Part shown: in pieces, positions 34,387 through 41,893 of the stretch
Position numbering within the stretch: the stretch's first letter is position 1
Layout of the letters: each line of letters begins with the position of its first letter
Assembly (NCBI GenBank): GCA_016124615.1
Contig: WGNF01000007.1
Span: 248,001 to 312,000 of the forward strand
Length of the DNA stretch: 64,000 bases
Direction: 5' to 3'
Source: Paracoccaceae bacterium
GTDB lineage: Bacteria > Pseudomonadota > Alphaproteobacteria > Rhodobacterales > Rhodobacteraceae
The notes under the pieces: generated by a model
Seen by the model: the letters and a program-made list of their open reading frames with translations, nothing else
What the model was told of the DNA's origin: nothing
The model's database searches: none
Translations under genes and position numbers: made by a program

Positions 34387-34416
34387 CGGCCACGGCGCGA
34401 AATGCCCCCGTGGCCG
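34387..34416 (-). other. Hairpin between murQ and the binding-protein gene
   Basis: CGGCCAC and GTGGCCG form a 7-bp stem with a 16-nt loop in the 95-bp murQ/SBP gap. No T-tract is present. It may protect or process the mRNA so that the binding protein is made at a different level from MurQ. Modest evidence. Confidence 0.4.
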
Positions 34417-34435
34417 GGTCGTTCCTTGGGCCGCC

Positions 34436-35356
34436 TCAGCCGCCGCCCTCGATCGCCAGACGCAGAAAGCCCCCGGCCCCCGCCAGCATCCCGCGTGCCG
34501 CCTGCGGCTCTTGCCCGGTCAGCATGACCAGAATAGCCAGCTTCACGTCGTGCCCGGTGCGGTCGAGCGCCGCATGGGCGGCCTCGGCGGTGCAGCCGCT
34601 GGCCTGCATCACGATCCGCACCGCGCGGGCCATCAGCTTCTGGTTGGTGGGGCGCACATCGACCATCAGGTTCTGATAGGTCTTGCCGATGCGGATCATG
34701 CTGGCCGTGGTCAGCATGTTCAGCACCAGCTTTTGCGCCGTGCCCGATTTCAGCCGGGTCGAGCCGGTCAGCACCTCGGGCCCGACCACCGGCGAAATCG
34801 CGATCTCGGCCAGCGTCGCAATGGCCGAGGCCGGATTGCACGACAGCGCGACCGTGGCGGCCCCGACGCCGCGCGCATGGGCCAGCGCGCCCAGCACATA
34901 GGGCGTGCGCCCGCTGACCGCGATGCCCACCACCACATCCTTCGCCGTCAGGCCGATCCCGCGCAGGGCGGCCGCGCCCGCCTCTGCATCATCCTCGGCG
35001 CCCTCGATCGAGGTGGTCAGCGCCGCAGGCCCGCCCGCGATCAGGCCCACCACCATGCCCGCAGGCACGCCAAAGGTTGGCGGGCATTCCGAGGCGTCCA
35101 GCACGCCCAGCCGCCCGCTGGTGCCCGCGCCGATATAGACCAGCCGCCCGCCCTGACCGAAGGCCGCCACGATCCGCTCGACGGCCGCGGCGATCTGCGG
35201 AATCACCCGGGCGACGGCCTCGGGAACCAGACGGTCTTCGTCATTGATGCGGTGCAGGATCTCGGTCGCGGGCAGCAGGTCGATATCCATCGTCCGCGGG
35301 TTGCGCCCCTCGGACACGAGGCCGTCGAGTTCAGACATCAGCGCGTGATCCTGCAT
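34436..35356 (-). CDS. murQ: N-acetylmuramic acid 6-phosphate etherase
   Basis: A 306-residue SIS-domain enzyme that removes lactate from MurNAc-6-phosphate, giving GlcNAc-6-phosphate. Signature: [24 protein letters not shown] near residue 72, EGAEDD, and the second family block [22 protein letters not shown]. The N-terminus [14 protein letters not shown] matches E. coli MurQ. The ATG at 35356 follows GGGAGAG; the ATG six codons later is also possible. It is the first gene of the operon ending in anmK, so substrate and product genes flank the importer. It is divergent from the RpiR-type regulator. Confidence 0.95.
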   Translation of the reverse strand: MQDHALMSELDGLVSEGRNPRTMDIDLLPATEILHRINDEDRLVPEAVARVIPQIAAAVERIVAAFGQGGRLVYIGAGTSGRLGVLDASECPPTFGVPAGMVVGLIAGGPAALTTSIEGAEDDAEAGAAALRGIGLTAKDVVVGIAVSGRTPYVLGALAHARGVGAATVALSCNPASAIATLAEIAISPVVGPEVLTGSTRLKSGTAQKLVLNMLTTASMIRIGKTYQNLMVDVRPTNQKLMARAVRIVMQASGCTAEAAHAALDRTGHDVKLAILVMLTGQEPQAARGMLAGAGGFLRLAIEGGG

Positions 35357-35435
35357 CCGCCAACTCTCCCGTGCCTCGCGCATGTCGCCCGCGCGCCGGG
35401 CCGCGTTCGCGGGGATTCGCCCGGACCGCAAGATC

Positions 35436-35464
35436 ACGCTAGAATTTATTATTCCCATCGTCAA
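35436..35464 (-). promoter_or_regulatory. Predicted promoter of the murQ operon
   Basis: On the minus strand TTGACG (35464-35459), a 17-bp spacer and TAGCGT (35441-35436) form a plausible sigma70-type promoter 80 bp before murQ. The GAAT-N5-ATTC palindrome at 35442-35454 fills most of the spacer, so a regulator bound there would occlude polymerase. The -10 element is only a fair match. Confidence 0.5.
35442..35454. promoter_or_regulatory. Operator candidate 1 (GAAT-N5-ATTC)
   Basis: GAATTTATTATTC, a 13-bp site with GAAT/ATTC arms, lies inside the predicted murQ promoter spacer. Its centre is 33 bp (three helical turns) from the centre of the second site at 35475-35487. It is probably bound by the RpiR-type protein encoded next to it. 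Confidence 0.6.
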
Positions 35465-35474
35465 CATTCATCTG

Positions 35475-35487
35475 GAATATGATATTC
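35475..35487. promoter_or_regulatory. Operator candidate 2 (GAAT-N5-ATTC)
   Basis: GGAATAT-G-ATATTCC (full palindrome 35474-35488) has the same GAAT-N5-ATTC arms as site 1. It contains TATGAT at 35478-35483, a possible -10 for the plus-strand regulator gene, which would make it an autoregulatory site. Confidence 0.65.
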
Positions 35488-35599
35488 CTATTCGACGGGC
35501 CGTCGGGCAATCTTTCCTGTCAATCGCGCCCCGCGTATTTTATCCAACGAGAACCTCGGGTCGCCGCCCTTTCAGCGCCCGCACACCGCCAAGGCAGCC

Positions 35600-36475
35600 A
35601 TGTCCGTTCTGACGAAAATCCTGACCAACCTCGACACGATGGCCCCCGCCGATCGCGAGATCGGTCGCTATATCGCCGAGAACCCGGAAAAGATGCTGGG
35701 GCTGTCGTCGGCGGCGCTTGCCGCCGAAACCGGGCGCAGCCAGTCGAGCGTGGTGAAGTTCAGCCAGAAGCTGGGCTATGCCAGCTATCAGGATCTGAAA
35801 CTGGCCGTCAGCACCGCCCGCGCGCACGAGGCGCGGCTGCCGACCGACGCGATCCACGGCAGCATCGAGCTGGGTGACGGTTTCCCGACCGTGCTGGAAA
35901 AGCTGCTGGGCAGCAAGGTGCGCGCGGTGCGCCAGACCCTTGCCGCCAACCCCGAGGCCGTGATCACCCGCGCGCTCGACGTGCTGGACGCGGCGCGGCG
36001 CATCAGCCTTGCCGGGGTCGGCGCCTCGTCGCTGGTGGCCAGCGACTTTTCGTTCAAGCTGATGAAGCTGGGCCGCAATGTCGTGCACGGCGGCGACAGC
36101 CATGTGCAGATGGCCAACGCAGCCGGGCTGGAGCCGGGCGACGTGCTGTTCGCGCTGTCCTATTCGGGCACCAGCGTCGAGACGCTGCGCATCGCCGAAC
36201 GCGCCGCCGCCCGCGGCGCCACGGTTATCGCGGTAACCGGGTTGCAGGACAATGCGCTGGCCCGGGTGGCCGATATCGTGCTGCATACCGTGGCCGATGA
36301 AGATCGCGCCCGATCCTCGTCCATCACCGCGCGCGACGCACAACTGGCGCTGACCGACCTCTTGTTCCTGCTGACGGTGCAGCGCCAGCCCGACGCCGAC
36401 GACTACATCCACAACAGCGAGGAAGCGGTGGCGGCGCTGAAGGCCATCGGGCCGGGTGGCGCGGCGCGGAAATAA
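35600..36475 (+). CDS. RpiR/MurR-family regulator of the peptidoglycan-recycling operon
   Basis: A 291-residue RpiR-type regulator. It has an N-terminal helix-turn-helix of about 77 residues (LSSAALAAETGRSQSSVVKFSQKLGYASYQDLK), a linker and a C-terminal SIS sugar-phosphate-binding domain (about 120-260) with GVGASSLVASDFSFKL and ALSYSGTSVETLRIAERA. MurR of E. coli, in the same family, represses murPQ and responds to MurNAc-6-phosphate. Here the gene is divergent from murQ across a 243-bp gap with two matching palindromes. I infer the same effector. It is convergent with the MATE gene (4-bp gap). Confidence 0.9.
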   Translation: MSVLTKILTNLDTMAPADREIGRYIAENPEKMLGLSSAALAAETGRSQSSVVKFSQKLGYASYQDLKLAVSTARAHEARLPTDAIHGSIELGDGFPTVLEKLLGSKVRAVRQTLAANPEAVITRALDVLDAARRISLAGVGASSLVASDFSFKLMKLGRNVVHGGDSHVQMANAAGLEPGDVLFALSYSGTSVETLRIAERAAARGATVIAVTGLQDNALARVADIVLHTVADEDRARSSSITARDAQLALTDLLFLLTVQRQPDADDYIHNSEEAVAALKAIGPGGAARK

Positions 36476-36479
36476 CGGC

Positions 36480-37790
36480 TCAGGCGGCGCGAAGCTCGGC
36501 GCCCGGATAGAACGCCGCCATCGTCAGCCCGCGCATCGCGTTCAGCACCATCAGCGACGCCCAAAGCCCGGTGTTCTGCCAGAGCGGGATCAACCCCGTC
36601 AGCGCCACGGCATAGCACGCCACCGAGATCGCCATCGCCTTCAGCATCGGCCGCGTCATCGTCGCGCCGATGAAAATGCCGTCGAACATCCAGCTTGCCA
36701 CCCCCACCAGCGGCGCCGCCACCACCCAGGGCAGGAACGCCCGCGCCGTTTCGCGCACCCCCGGATCGGTCGCCATCAGGTCGATGATCTGCGGCCCGGC
36801 GAGCGCAAAGACCGCCGCCAGCGCCACCGCCCCGCCCGCGCCCCACTGGCCGGTCAGGATCGCCGCGCGGCGCACCACCACCGGCGCCCGCGCCCCCACC
36901 GCCTGCCCCACCAGCGATTCCGCCGCGAAGGCGAAACCGTCCAGCGCGAAGGCGGTAATCTCGATGAATTGCATCAGCACCTGATTGGCCGCCAGCGTGC
37001 GATCGCCGAACCCGGCCCCCAGAAAGACAAAGCTGGTGAAACAGCCCTGCAACAACACCGTGCGCAGCATGATGTCGGTGTTGAGCTTCAGCATCAGCTT
37101 CAGCCGCAGCCGGTCGAAGACCCGCGCCCAGTCGCGCCACTGATCCCCGGCAAACGCCGCGCGGCAAAGCCAGAGGCCAAGCGCCAGCCCGGTCCATTCG
37201 GCCGTCAGCGTCGCCGTCGCCACGCCGCGCACCCCCCAGCCGAGGCCCAGCACGAACCACAGATCAAGCCCGATGTTGACCAGGTTCATCCACAGTTGCA
37301 GCACCAGCACGCCGCGCGTGCGTTCGGTCGCGATCAGCCAGCCGGTCACGGCGTAAAGCGAAATCGTCGCGGGCGCGCCGAAGATGCGCAAGCTCAGATA
37401 GGCCCGTGCCAGCCGCTCCACCTCACCCGAAGCGGGGGCGAGGCGGAATGCGGCCCAGAACAGCGGCGCCTGCAGCAGAACCGCCGCCAGCCCGGCCGCC
37501 AAGCCGATCATCAGCGCCCGCATCAGGATCGCGCCGGTTTCGGCCACGTCGCCCGCGCCCTTGGCCTGCGCCACCATCCCCGAGGTGCCCATGCGCAGGA
37601 ACCCGAAAATCCAGTAAACCGAGGCCAGCACGACCGAGCCGAGCCCGACCGCCCCGATCGGCGCCGCCTGCCCCAGTTGCCCCACCACGCCGGTATCGAC
37701 AAGGCCAAGCAACGGCACCGTCGCATTCGACAGCACGATCGGCAGCGCGATCGCCAGCACCCGCCGGTGGGTCAGCCGCAGATCAGCCAT
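36480..37790 (-). CDS. MATE-family efflux transporter
   Basis: A 436-residue membrane protein with 12 predicted segments in two related halves. It begins HRRVLAIALPIVLSNATVPLLGLVDTGVVGQLG and contains GFLRMGTSGMVAQAKGAGD, both typical of the DinF-like branch of MATE transporters. It exports drugs or metabolites against Na+ or H+. The ATG at 37790 is used; the frame continues upstream without family resemblance. It is co-directional with, and 5 bp downstream of, the thioesterase gene. No specific substrate is indicated. Confidence 0.9.
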   Translation of the reverse strand: MADLRLTHRRVLAIALPIVLSNATVPLLGLVDTGVVGQLGQAAPIGAVGLGSVVLASVYWIFGFLRMGTSGMVAQAKGAGDVAETGAILMRALMIGLAAGLAAVLLQAPLFWAAFRLAPASGEVERLARAYLSLRIFGAPATISLYAVTGWLIATERTRGVLVLQLWMNLVNIGLDLWFVLGLGWGVRGVATATLTAEWTGLALGLWLCRAAFAGDQWRDWARVFDRLRLKLMLKLNTDIMLRTVLLQGCFTSFVFLGAGFGDRTLAANQVLMQFIEITAFALDGFAFAAESLVGQAVGARAPVVVRRAAILTGQWGAGGAVALAAVFALAGPQIIDLMATDPGVRETARAFLPWVVAAPLVGVASWMFDGIFIGATMTRPMLKAMAISVACYAVALTGLIPLWQNTGLWASLMVLNAMRGLTMAAFYPGAELRAA

Positions 37791-37795
37791 CCCGG

Positions 37796-38305
37796 TTACG
37801 CGCCGCGTTCGGGCATCAGGAAATGCCCTGTCGCCTGCGCAAACAGGCGCGAGCGGTTGTCCTGCCACGCCTCGACATGCACCGAGGCATAGCGCCGACC
37901 CGACCGGTTGATGCGCGCCCGCGCATAGGCATCGCGCGGCAGGCCGGAGCGCAGGTAGTCCACGGTGAAGTCGATCGTCTTCGGCAGTCGCGGCAGATGG
38001 CTCGGGTGCAGCGTGGCGGGGTCCAGCCGCCCGGCCTCCATGTCTTCCCACAGCGCGGCCCAGGCCAGTTCGATGATCGCGGTGATTTCCAGAAACGCCG
38101 CCGTGCCGCCGCCATGCAGGGCGGGCAGAATCGGGTTGCCGATCAGCTTGTCGGCATAGGGCAGGATCGCCGTCAACTCGTCGCCGCGCCGGTCGAATTC
38201 GACGCCCAGAAACTGGATGTAGGGCACGCCGTTCACCAGCGCGTGCAGGGCCGCGTCGCGCCGCTGCTTGATCACCTGCACGGGTTCGGGCTTGGGCCGG
38301 GTCAT
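37796..38305 (-). CDS. PaaI-type hotdog thioesterase
   Basis: A 169-residue hotdog-fold protein of the PaaI family. The central helix region is LPALHGGGTAAFLEITAIIELAW, and strands TIDFTVDYLRSG and RRYASVHVEAWQDN follow. It probably hydrolyses an acyl-CoA in the cytoplasm. The start overlaps the end of a second hotdog gene by 4 bp, so the two are co-translated and may form a heteromer or handle related substrates. It lies next to a divergent MerR regulator. Substrate unknown. Confidence 0.85.
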   Translation of the reverse strand: MTRPKPEPVQVIKQRRDAALHALVNGVPYIQFLGVEFDRRGDELTAILPYADKLIGNPILPALHGGGTAAFLEITAIIELAWAALWEDMEAGRLDPATLHPSHLPRLPKTIDFTVDYLRSGLPRDAYARARINRSGRRYASVHVEAWQDNRSRLFAQATGHFLMPERGA

Positions 38306-38727
38306 GTTGCACGCTCCACGGTAAAGGCGGCGCTGGCGGTGGCCACCGGTCGCGCATCATCATCGTCCGTCGCGGTCGCGCGCACGAAGGCCACCGTGCG
38401 GGTGACGTGATAGCATTCGGCCCGTGTGCGGATGCGCTGGCCCGGCGTCGCGGGCCGCATGTAGTCGATCCGCAGGTCGAGGGTGGCCGTTCCGGCCGCG
38501 CCGGTGGCGTGGTTCATCACCGCCGCTCCGCAGCAGGTATCCATCAGCGCGAACACCGCGCCGCCGTGAATCACCCCGGTCGACGGGTCGCCGATGAAAC
38601 GTTCGTCATAGGCCATCGACAGTTCCGCCACGCCGTCGCCCACCGCGTCAAGCTGCATCCCCAGCGCCCGCGCATGCGGAATCGCCTCGATGAACTGTCG
38701 CGCGATGCGCGTGCGCTGTTCGGTCAT
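38302..38727 (-). CDS. PaaI-type hotdog thioesterase, first of a tandem pair
   Basis: A 141-residue hotdog protein. The family motif is STGVIHGGAVFALMDTCCGAAV (HGG-x-x-x-x-x-x-D) near residue 50, followed by TATLDLRIDYMRPATPGQ, a canonical PaaI strand pattern. The ATG at 38727 is chosen because the upstream in-frame part is unlike the family. It overlaps the next thioesterase gene by 4 bp and is divergent from the MerR gene (119-bp gap). Confidence 0.87.
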   Translation of the reverse strand: MTEQRTRIARQFIEAIPHARALGMQLDAVGDGVAELSMAYDERFIGDPSTGVIHGGAVFALMDTCCGAAVMNHATGAAGTATLDLRIDYMRPATPGQRIRTRAECYHVTRTVAFVRATATDDDDARPVATASAAFTVERAT

Positions 38728-38846
38728 GCTGTCGTCTCCCGTTCGCCGTTCCGTTATTCGCTCTCGGCACCGGCGCCGCAAGGGGCTTTGCGCGCGCTGA
38801 TTGCACGGGGGGGCACAAGCGGCTAGCCTGCGGCCAGGAGGCACCG

Positions 38847-39221
38847 ATGACCGACGGCCTGATCAGTTTCAAAGACATGTGCGCCCGTTTTGATACGACG
38901 CCACGCACGCTGCGCTATTACGAATACATCGAATTGCTGTCGCCGCAGAAAGAGGGCCGCGCCCGTTTCTATGGCCCGCGCGAGGTCGCGCGGATGACGC
39001 TGATCCTGCGCGGCCGCCGCTTTGGCTTCAGCCTGGAGGAGATCCGGCAGTGGCTGGAACTTTACGGCATGCGCGGCACCCGCCCGCAGATGGAGGAATG
39101 GATCAACCTGGCCAACCGTCAGCTTGACGTGCTGGCCGGGCAGAAGGCGGAACTGGAAGCGACCATCGCCGATCTGCGCGCGCTGCGCGACCAGACCGCC
39201 GAGTCGCTGGCGGCAGAGTAA
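38847..39221 (+). CDS. MerR-family transcriptional regulator
   Basis: A 124-residue MerR protein. Winged helix-turn-helix is at the N-terminus (DMCARFDTTPRTLRYYEYIELLSP...RFYGPREVARMTLILRGRRFGFSLEEIRQWLELY), followed by a C-terminal coiled coil (ANRQLDVLAGQKAELEATIADLRAL). There is no effector-binding domain and no cysteine cluster, so it is not a metal sensor. It is divergent from the tandem thioesterase genes, which are its likely targets; similar MerR proteins control acyl-CoA genes in alphaproteobacteria. It is convergent with suhB. Confidence 0.87.
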   Translation: MTDGLISFKDMCARFDTTPRTLRYYEYIELLSPQKEGRARFYGPREVARMTLILRGRRFGFSLEEIRQWLELYGMRGTRPQMEEWINLANRQLDVLAGQKAELEATIADLRALRDQTAESLAAE

Positions 39222-39234
39222 CGCCGCCCGCCGG

Positions 39235-40023
39235 TCACTCGCCGCGCAGCACCGAAGCCAGCGGCTTGAACATCTCGGCATTGGCGGCGATCAGCGCGCC
39301 CTTTTCCAGCACGTCATCGCCCTCACGCACCGGGCCGACGATCCCGCCCGCCTCGCGCACAAGAATGATCCCGGCGGCGATGTCCCAGGCGTGCAGCCCG
39401 CGTTCCCAATAGCCGTCGTACCGCCCCGCCGCGACATAGGCGAGGTCGAGCGCCGCCGCCCCCCAGCGCCGCACACCCGCGCAGGCGGGCATCAGACGGC
39501 CAAGGTCTTGCAGCGTCGCGGGCAGCGTGCCGCGCCCACCGAACGGCACGCCGGTGGCAAAGATGCACTCGATCATCTTGGTGCGCCCCGAGACGCGCAG
39601 CCGCTGCTGGTTCATCCAGGCGCCCTGGCCCTTTTCGGCCACGAACATTTCATCCTTCGCGGCGTCGAAGACCACGCCCGCGACAATCTCGCCCTTGTGT
39701 TCCAGCCCGATCGACACCGCCCAGTGCGGCAGTCCGTGCAGAAAGTTGGTGGTGCCGTCCAGCGGATCGACGATCCAGCGCCGGGTCGGATCGGCGCCCT
39801 CGACCGCGTCGCTTTCCTCGCCGACCCAGCCATAGGTCGGCCGCCCGCCCATCAGTTCCTCGCGGATGATCGCCTCGGCGGCGGTGTCGGCGCGCGAGAC
39901 GAAATCCCCCGGCCCTTTCGAGGACACCTGCAGGTTCTCCACCTCGCGGAAGTCCTTCACAAGGCTGCGGCCCGCCTTGCGGGCGGCCTTCATCATCAGG
40001 TTGAGGTTCGCGCTGCCTTGCAT
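39235..40023 (-). CDS. suhB: Inositol-1-monophosphatase family protein (SuhB type)
   Basis: A 262-residue Mg2+-dependent phosphatase. The metal motifs are visible: GWVGEES (Glu), RWIVDPLDGTTNFLHG (Asp-x-Leu-Asp-Gly-Thr) and WDIAAGIILVREAGG near the C-terminus. It hydrolyses inositol monophosphate or related sugar phosphates; SuhB in enterobacteria also takes part in rRNA antitermination. Start: the ATG at 40023 encodes MQGSANLNLMMKAARKAG, the usual alphaproteobacterial beginning. The frame stays open upstream through a hairpin-rich gap, which I regard as noncoding. Confidence 0.92.
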   Translation of the reverse strand: MQGSANLNLMMKAARKAGRSLVKDFREVENLQVSSKGPGDFVSRADTAAEAIIREELMGGRPTYGWVGEESDAVEGADPTRRWIVDPLDGTTNFLHGLPHWAVSIGLEHKGEIVAGVVFDAAKDEMFVAEKGQGAWMNQQRLRVSGRTKMIECIFATGVPFGGRGTLPATLQDLGRLMPACAGVRRWGAAALDLAYVAAGRYDGYWERGLHAWDIAAGIILVREAGGIVGPVREGDDVLEKGALIAANAEMFKPLASVLRGE

Positions 40024-40153
40024 CGGTCGGGCTCCAGATCGGTCAGCGGGAGCGTATAGGCGCGTTGGCGCGCGAAGGAAAGAGGGCCTGCGCCGTCCGG
40101 GCGGATCGGGTGGATCGCGGGGCCGATCACCCATCGGACACAACAGGGTGAGC

Positions 40154-40250
40154 CGCGGTTTCGGCAGGGCCCCGCCGAAAACCGCGCGCCGCACGGGCGG
40201 CAACCGGCCGGATTCGGTCGGTTTGCCCGGCTCACGGGCCGAATCCGGCC
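40154..40250 (+). other. Two strong hairpins in a 313-bp gene-free stretch
   Basis: The gap 40024-40336 between suhB and the exported-protein gene holds two marked inverted repeats. At 40154-40165/40174-40186, CGCGGTTTCGGC pairs with GCCGAAAACCGCG (one bulge, 8-nt loop). At 40206-40217/40239-40250, GGCCGGATTCGG pairs with CCGAATCCGGCC (perfect 12 bp, extendable by one pair, 21-nt loop). Short GCGGCGC repeats follow. This could be a structured 5' leader, a small RNA or a pair of terminators. No convincing gene is present. Confidence 0.5.
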
Positions 40251-40336
40251 GCCGGGCCTTGTGATGCGGCGCGGCGCCGCAATCTGCAAAGGGCGGCGTC
40301 ACAATGCGCCGCACCTGTGATGAGAGGAGATTGACG

Positions 40337-40864
40337 ATGCGACGCAAACTCATGGCTCCCGCTTTGCTCGCCGCCATCCTTGCCGGTGGCCTGCCCGCCA
40401 TTGCCGAACCCCCAACCGTGTCCGGCGTGACCGTGCATGTGGACCTGAGCGCGATGCGCGATCCGGGGGCATCCGTCCACTACGCGCATCTTGACGAGGA
40501 TCTGACCTCGGCCATTTCCGACCGCCTCGCGAAGGACGGCCGGATCGCCAAGACCGGTCTGCACCTCGACATCCGGGTGAAGGCGGTCGCGGTTCCGCCC
40601 GCCGGGTCCACCGCGCAGGGGCAGGCCACGCCCGAACTGACCGCCGCGGTGATCGAGATGGCGCCGGGCACCGAGGCCGGCTCGGCCAACGGTACGGGCA
40701 CGGCACCCGGCGCGCGCAAGGCCTACACCTTGACCGTGACCGCAAAGGACGGGTTGGCCACGCCAGACATCTCGCAAGCGGTTACCGTCGTGGCGCCGAG
40801 CGCGCAGGACTACTACGAGGCGATGGTCCTGCACTTCGCCGATTCTGTGGTGCAAAGCCTCTAA
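40337..40864 (+). CDS. Exported protein of unknown function
   Basis: A 175-residue protein with a typical Sec signal peptide (MRRKLMAPALLAAILAGGLPAIA, cleavage near residue 24). The ATG at 40337 follows GAGAGGAG. The mature part has strand-rich segments VTVHVDLSAM, LHLDIRVKAVAV and AYTLTVTAKD with a Gly/Thr-rich centre, so a beta-sandwich periplasmic protein is plausible. It contains no cysteine. It stands alone, convergent with the LysR gene, behind the hairpin-rich gap. I do not recognise the family. Confidence 0.7.
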   Translation: MRRKLMAPALLAAILAGGLPAIAEPPTVSGVTVHVDLSAMRDPGASVHYAHLDEDLTSAISDRLAKDGRIAKTGLHLDIRVKAVAVPPAGSTAQGQATPELTAAVIEMAPGTEAGSANGTGTAPGARKAYTLTVTAKDGLATPDISQAVTVVAPSAQDYYEAMVLHFADSVVQSL

Positions 40865-40898
40865 GAACCGCGGGCGGCCCCGCCCCCCAGGGCCGCCC

Positions 40899-41804
40899 CT
40901 ACCCTCGCTGCAGCTTCACCGGCTCGCTGCGCCCCAGCCGCAGGAAATGCGCCATGAAGGGTTTGGTCGCGTCCTCGTCGCGTGTGGCGGCATAGAGCCG
41001 CTTGACCAGCCCCTTTTCCGTCACCGGCCGCGTCACATAGTCGGTGTTGGTCTTGACCTGCCGCACCACCCAGTCGGGCAGCACCGACACGCCGCGGTTG
41101 GCCGCCACCAGCATCAGGATCACCGCCGTCAGCTCGACCTGCCGCACCCCGCGCGGTTCGACCTTCGCAGGGGTCAGCAACTCGCTGAAGATATCCAGCC
41201 GGGCCCGGTCCACCGGGTAGGTGATCAGCAGCTGGTCGCGAAAGTCCTCGGCCACCACGAAGGGCTTTTCCGCCAAGGGGTTCTGTGACGAGGCGACGAA
41301 CACCGGCGCATAGTCGAACAGCGGGTTGAAGACGACGCCCGGCAGATCTTCGGGGTCCGACGACACCACCAGATCAACCTCTTCGCGCACCAGCGCGGGC
41401 AGCGCGCCGAAGGCAAGGCCGGGACGGATATCGACGTCGATATCGGGCCAAGCGTGGCGAAACTTCTCCAGAACCGGGAACAGCCAGTCAAAGCAGGCAT
41501 GGCACTCGATCGCGATATGCAGCCGCCCCGATTTGCCCGATTGCAGGGCGCGGAACTCGTCATCCAGCGCGTCGATCTCGGGCAGCACCTTTTCGGCTAC
41601 CCGGAGCAGGCGCATCCCGGCGGCCGACAGCTTCAGCGGCTTCGAGCGGCGCACGAACAGCTCTACCCCCGCCTGATCCTCCAACCCCTTGATCTGATGT
41701 GACAACGCCGATTGTGTCATGTTCATCATGTCGGCCGCACGGGCCAGCCCGCCCGCATCATGGATCGCCTTGATGGATCGAAGGTGGCGGAATTCCAGAT
41801 GCAT
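40899..41804 (-). CDS. metR: LysR-family regulator, probably MetR
   Basis: A 301-residue LysR regulator. The N-terminal winged helix MHLEFRHLRSIKAIHDAGGLARAADMMNMTQSALSHQIKGLE closely follows MetR, and the effector domain contains HIAIECHACFDWLFPVLEKFR, the MetR-type homocysteine-binding segment. The ATG at 41804 reproduces the MetR start; the in-frame upstream extension is ignored. MetR activates methionine genes with homocysteine as co-activator. It is divergent from metF across 89 bp, the classical arrangement. Confidence 0.9.
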   Translation of the reverse strand: MHLEFRHLRSIKAIHDAGGLARAADMMNMTQSALSHQIKGLEDQAGVELFVRRSKPLKLSAAGMRLLRVAEKVLPEIDALDDEFRALQSGKSGRLHIAIECHACFDWLFPVLEKFRHAWPDIDVDIRPGLAFGALPALVREEVDLVVSSDPEDLPGVVFNPLFDYAPVFVASSQNPLAEKPFVVAEDFRDQLLITYPVDRARLDIFSELLTPAKVEPRGVRQVELTAVILMLVAANRGVSVLPDWVVRQVKTNTDYVTRPVTEKGLVKRLYAATRDEDATKPFMAHFLRLGRSEPVKLQRG

Positions 41805-41825
41805 CTTGCGGTCAGCCTCATGTTG

Positions 41826-41836
41826 ATCTTGAAGAT
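41826..41836. promoter_or_regulatory. Possible LysR-type (MetR) binding site
   Basis: ATCTT-G-AAGAT, a perfect 5-1-5 palindrome, lies centrally in the 89-bp metR/metF gap. It does not match the enterobacterial MetR box TGAA-N5-TTCA exactly, so the assignment rests on position. Confidence 0.4.
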
Positions 41837-41893
41837 TATGAATTTGTCTCACGTCGCGGGCCGTGGGACAAGGGGGCAACCAAGGAGTTTCCC

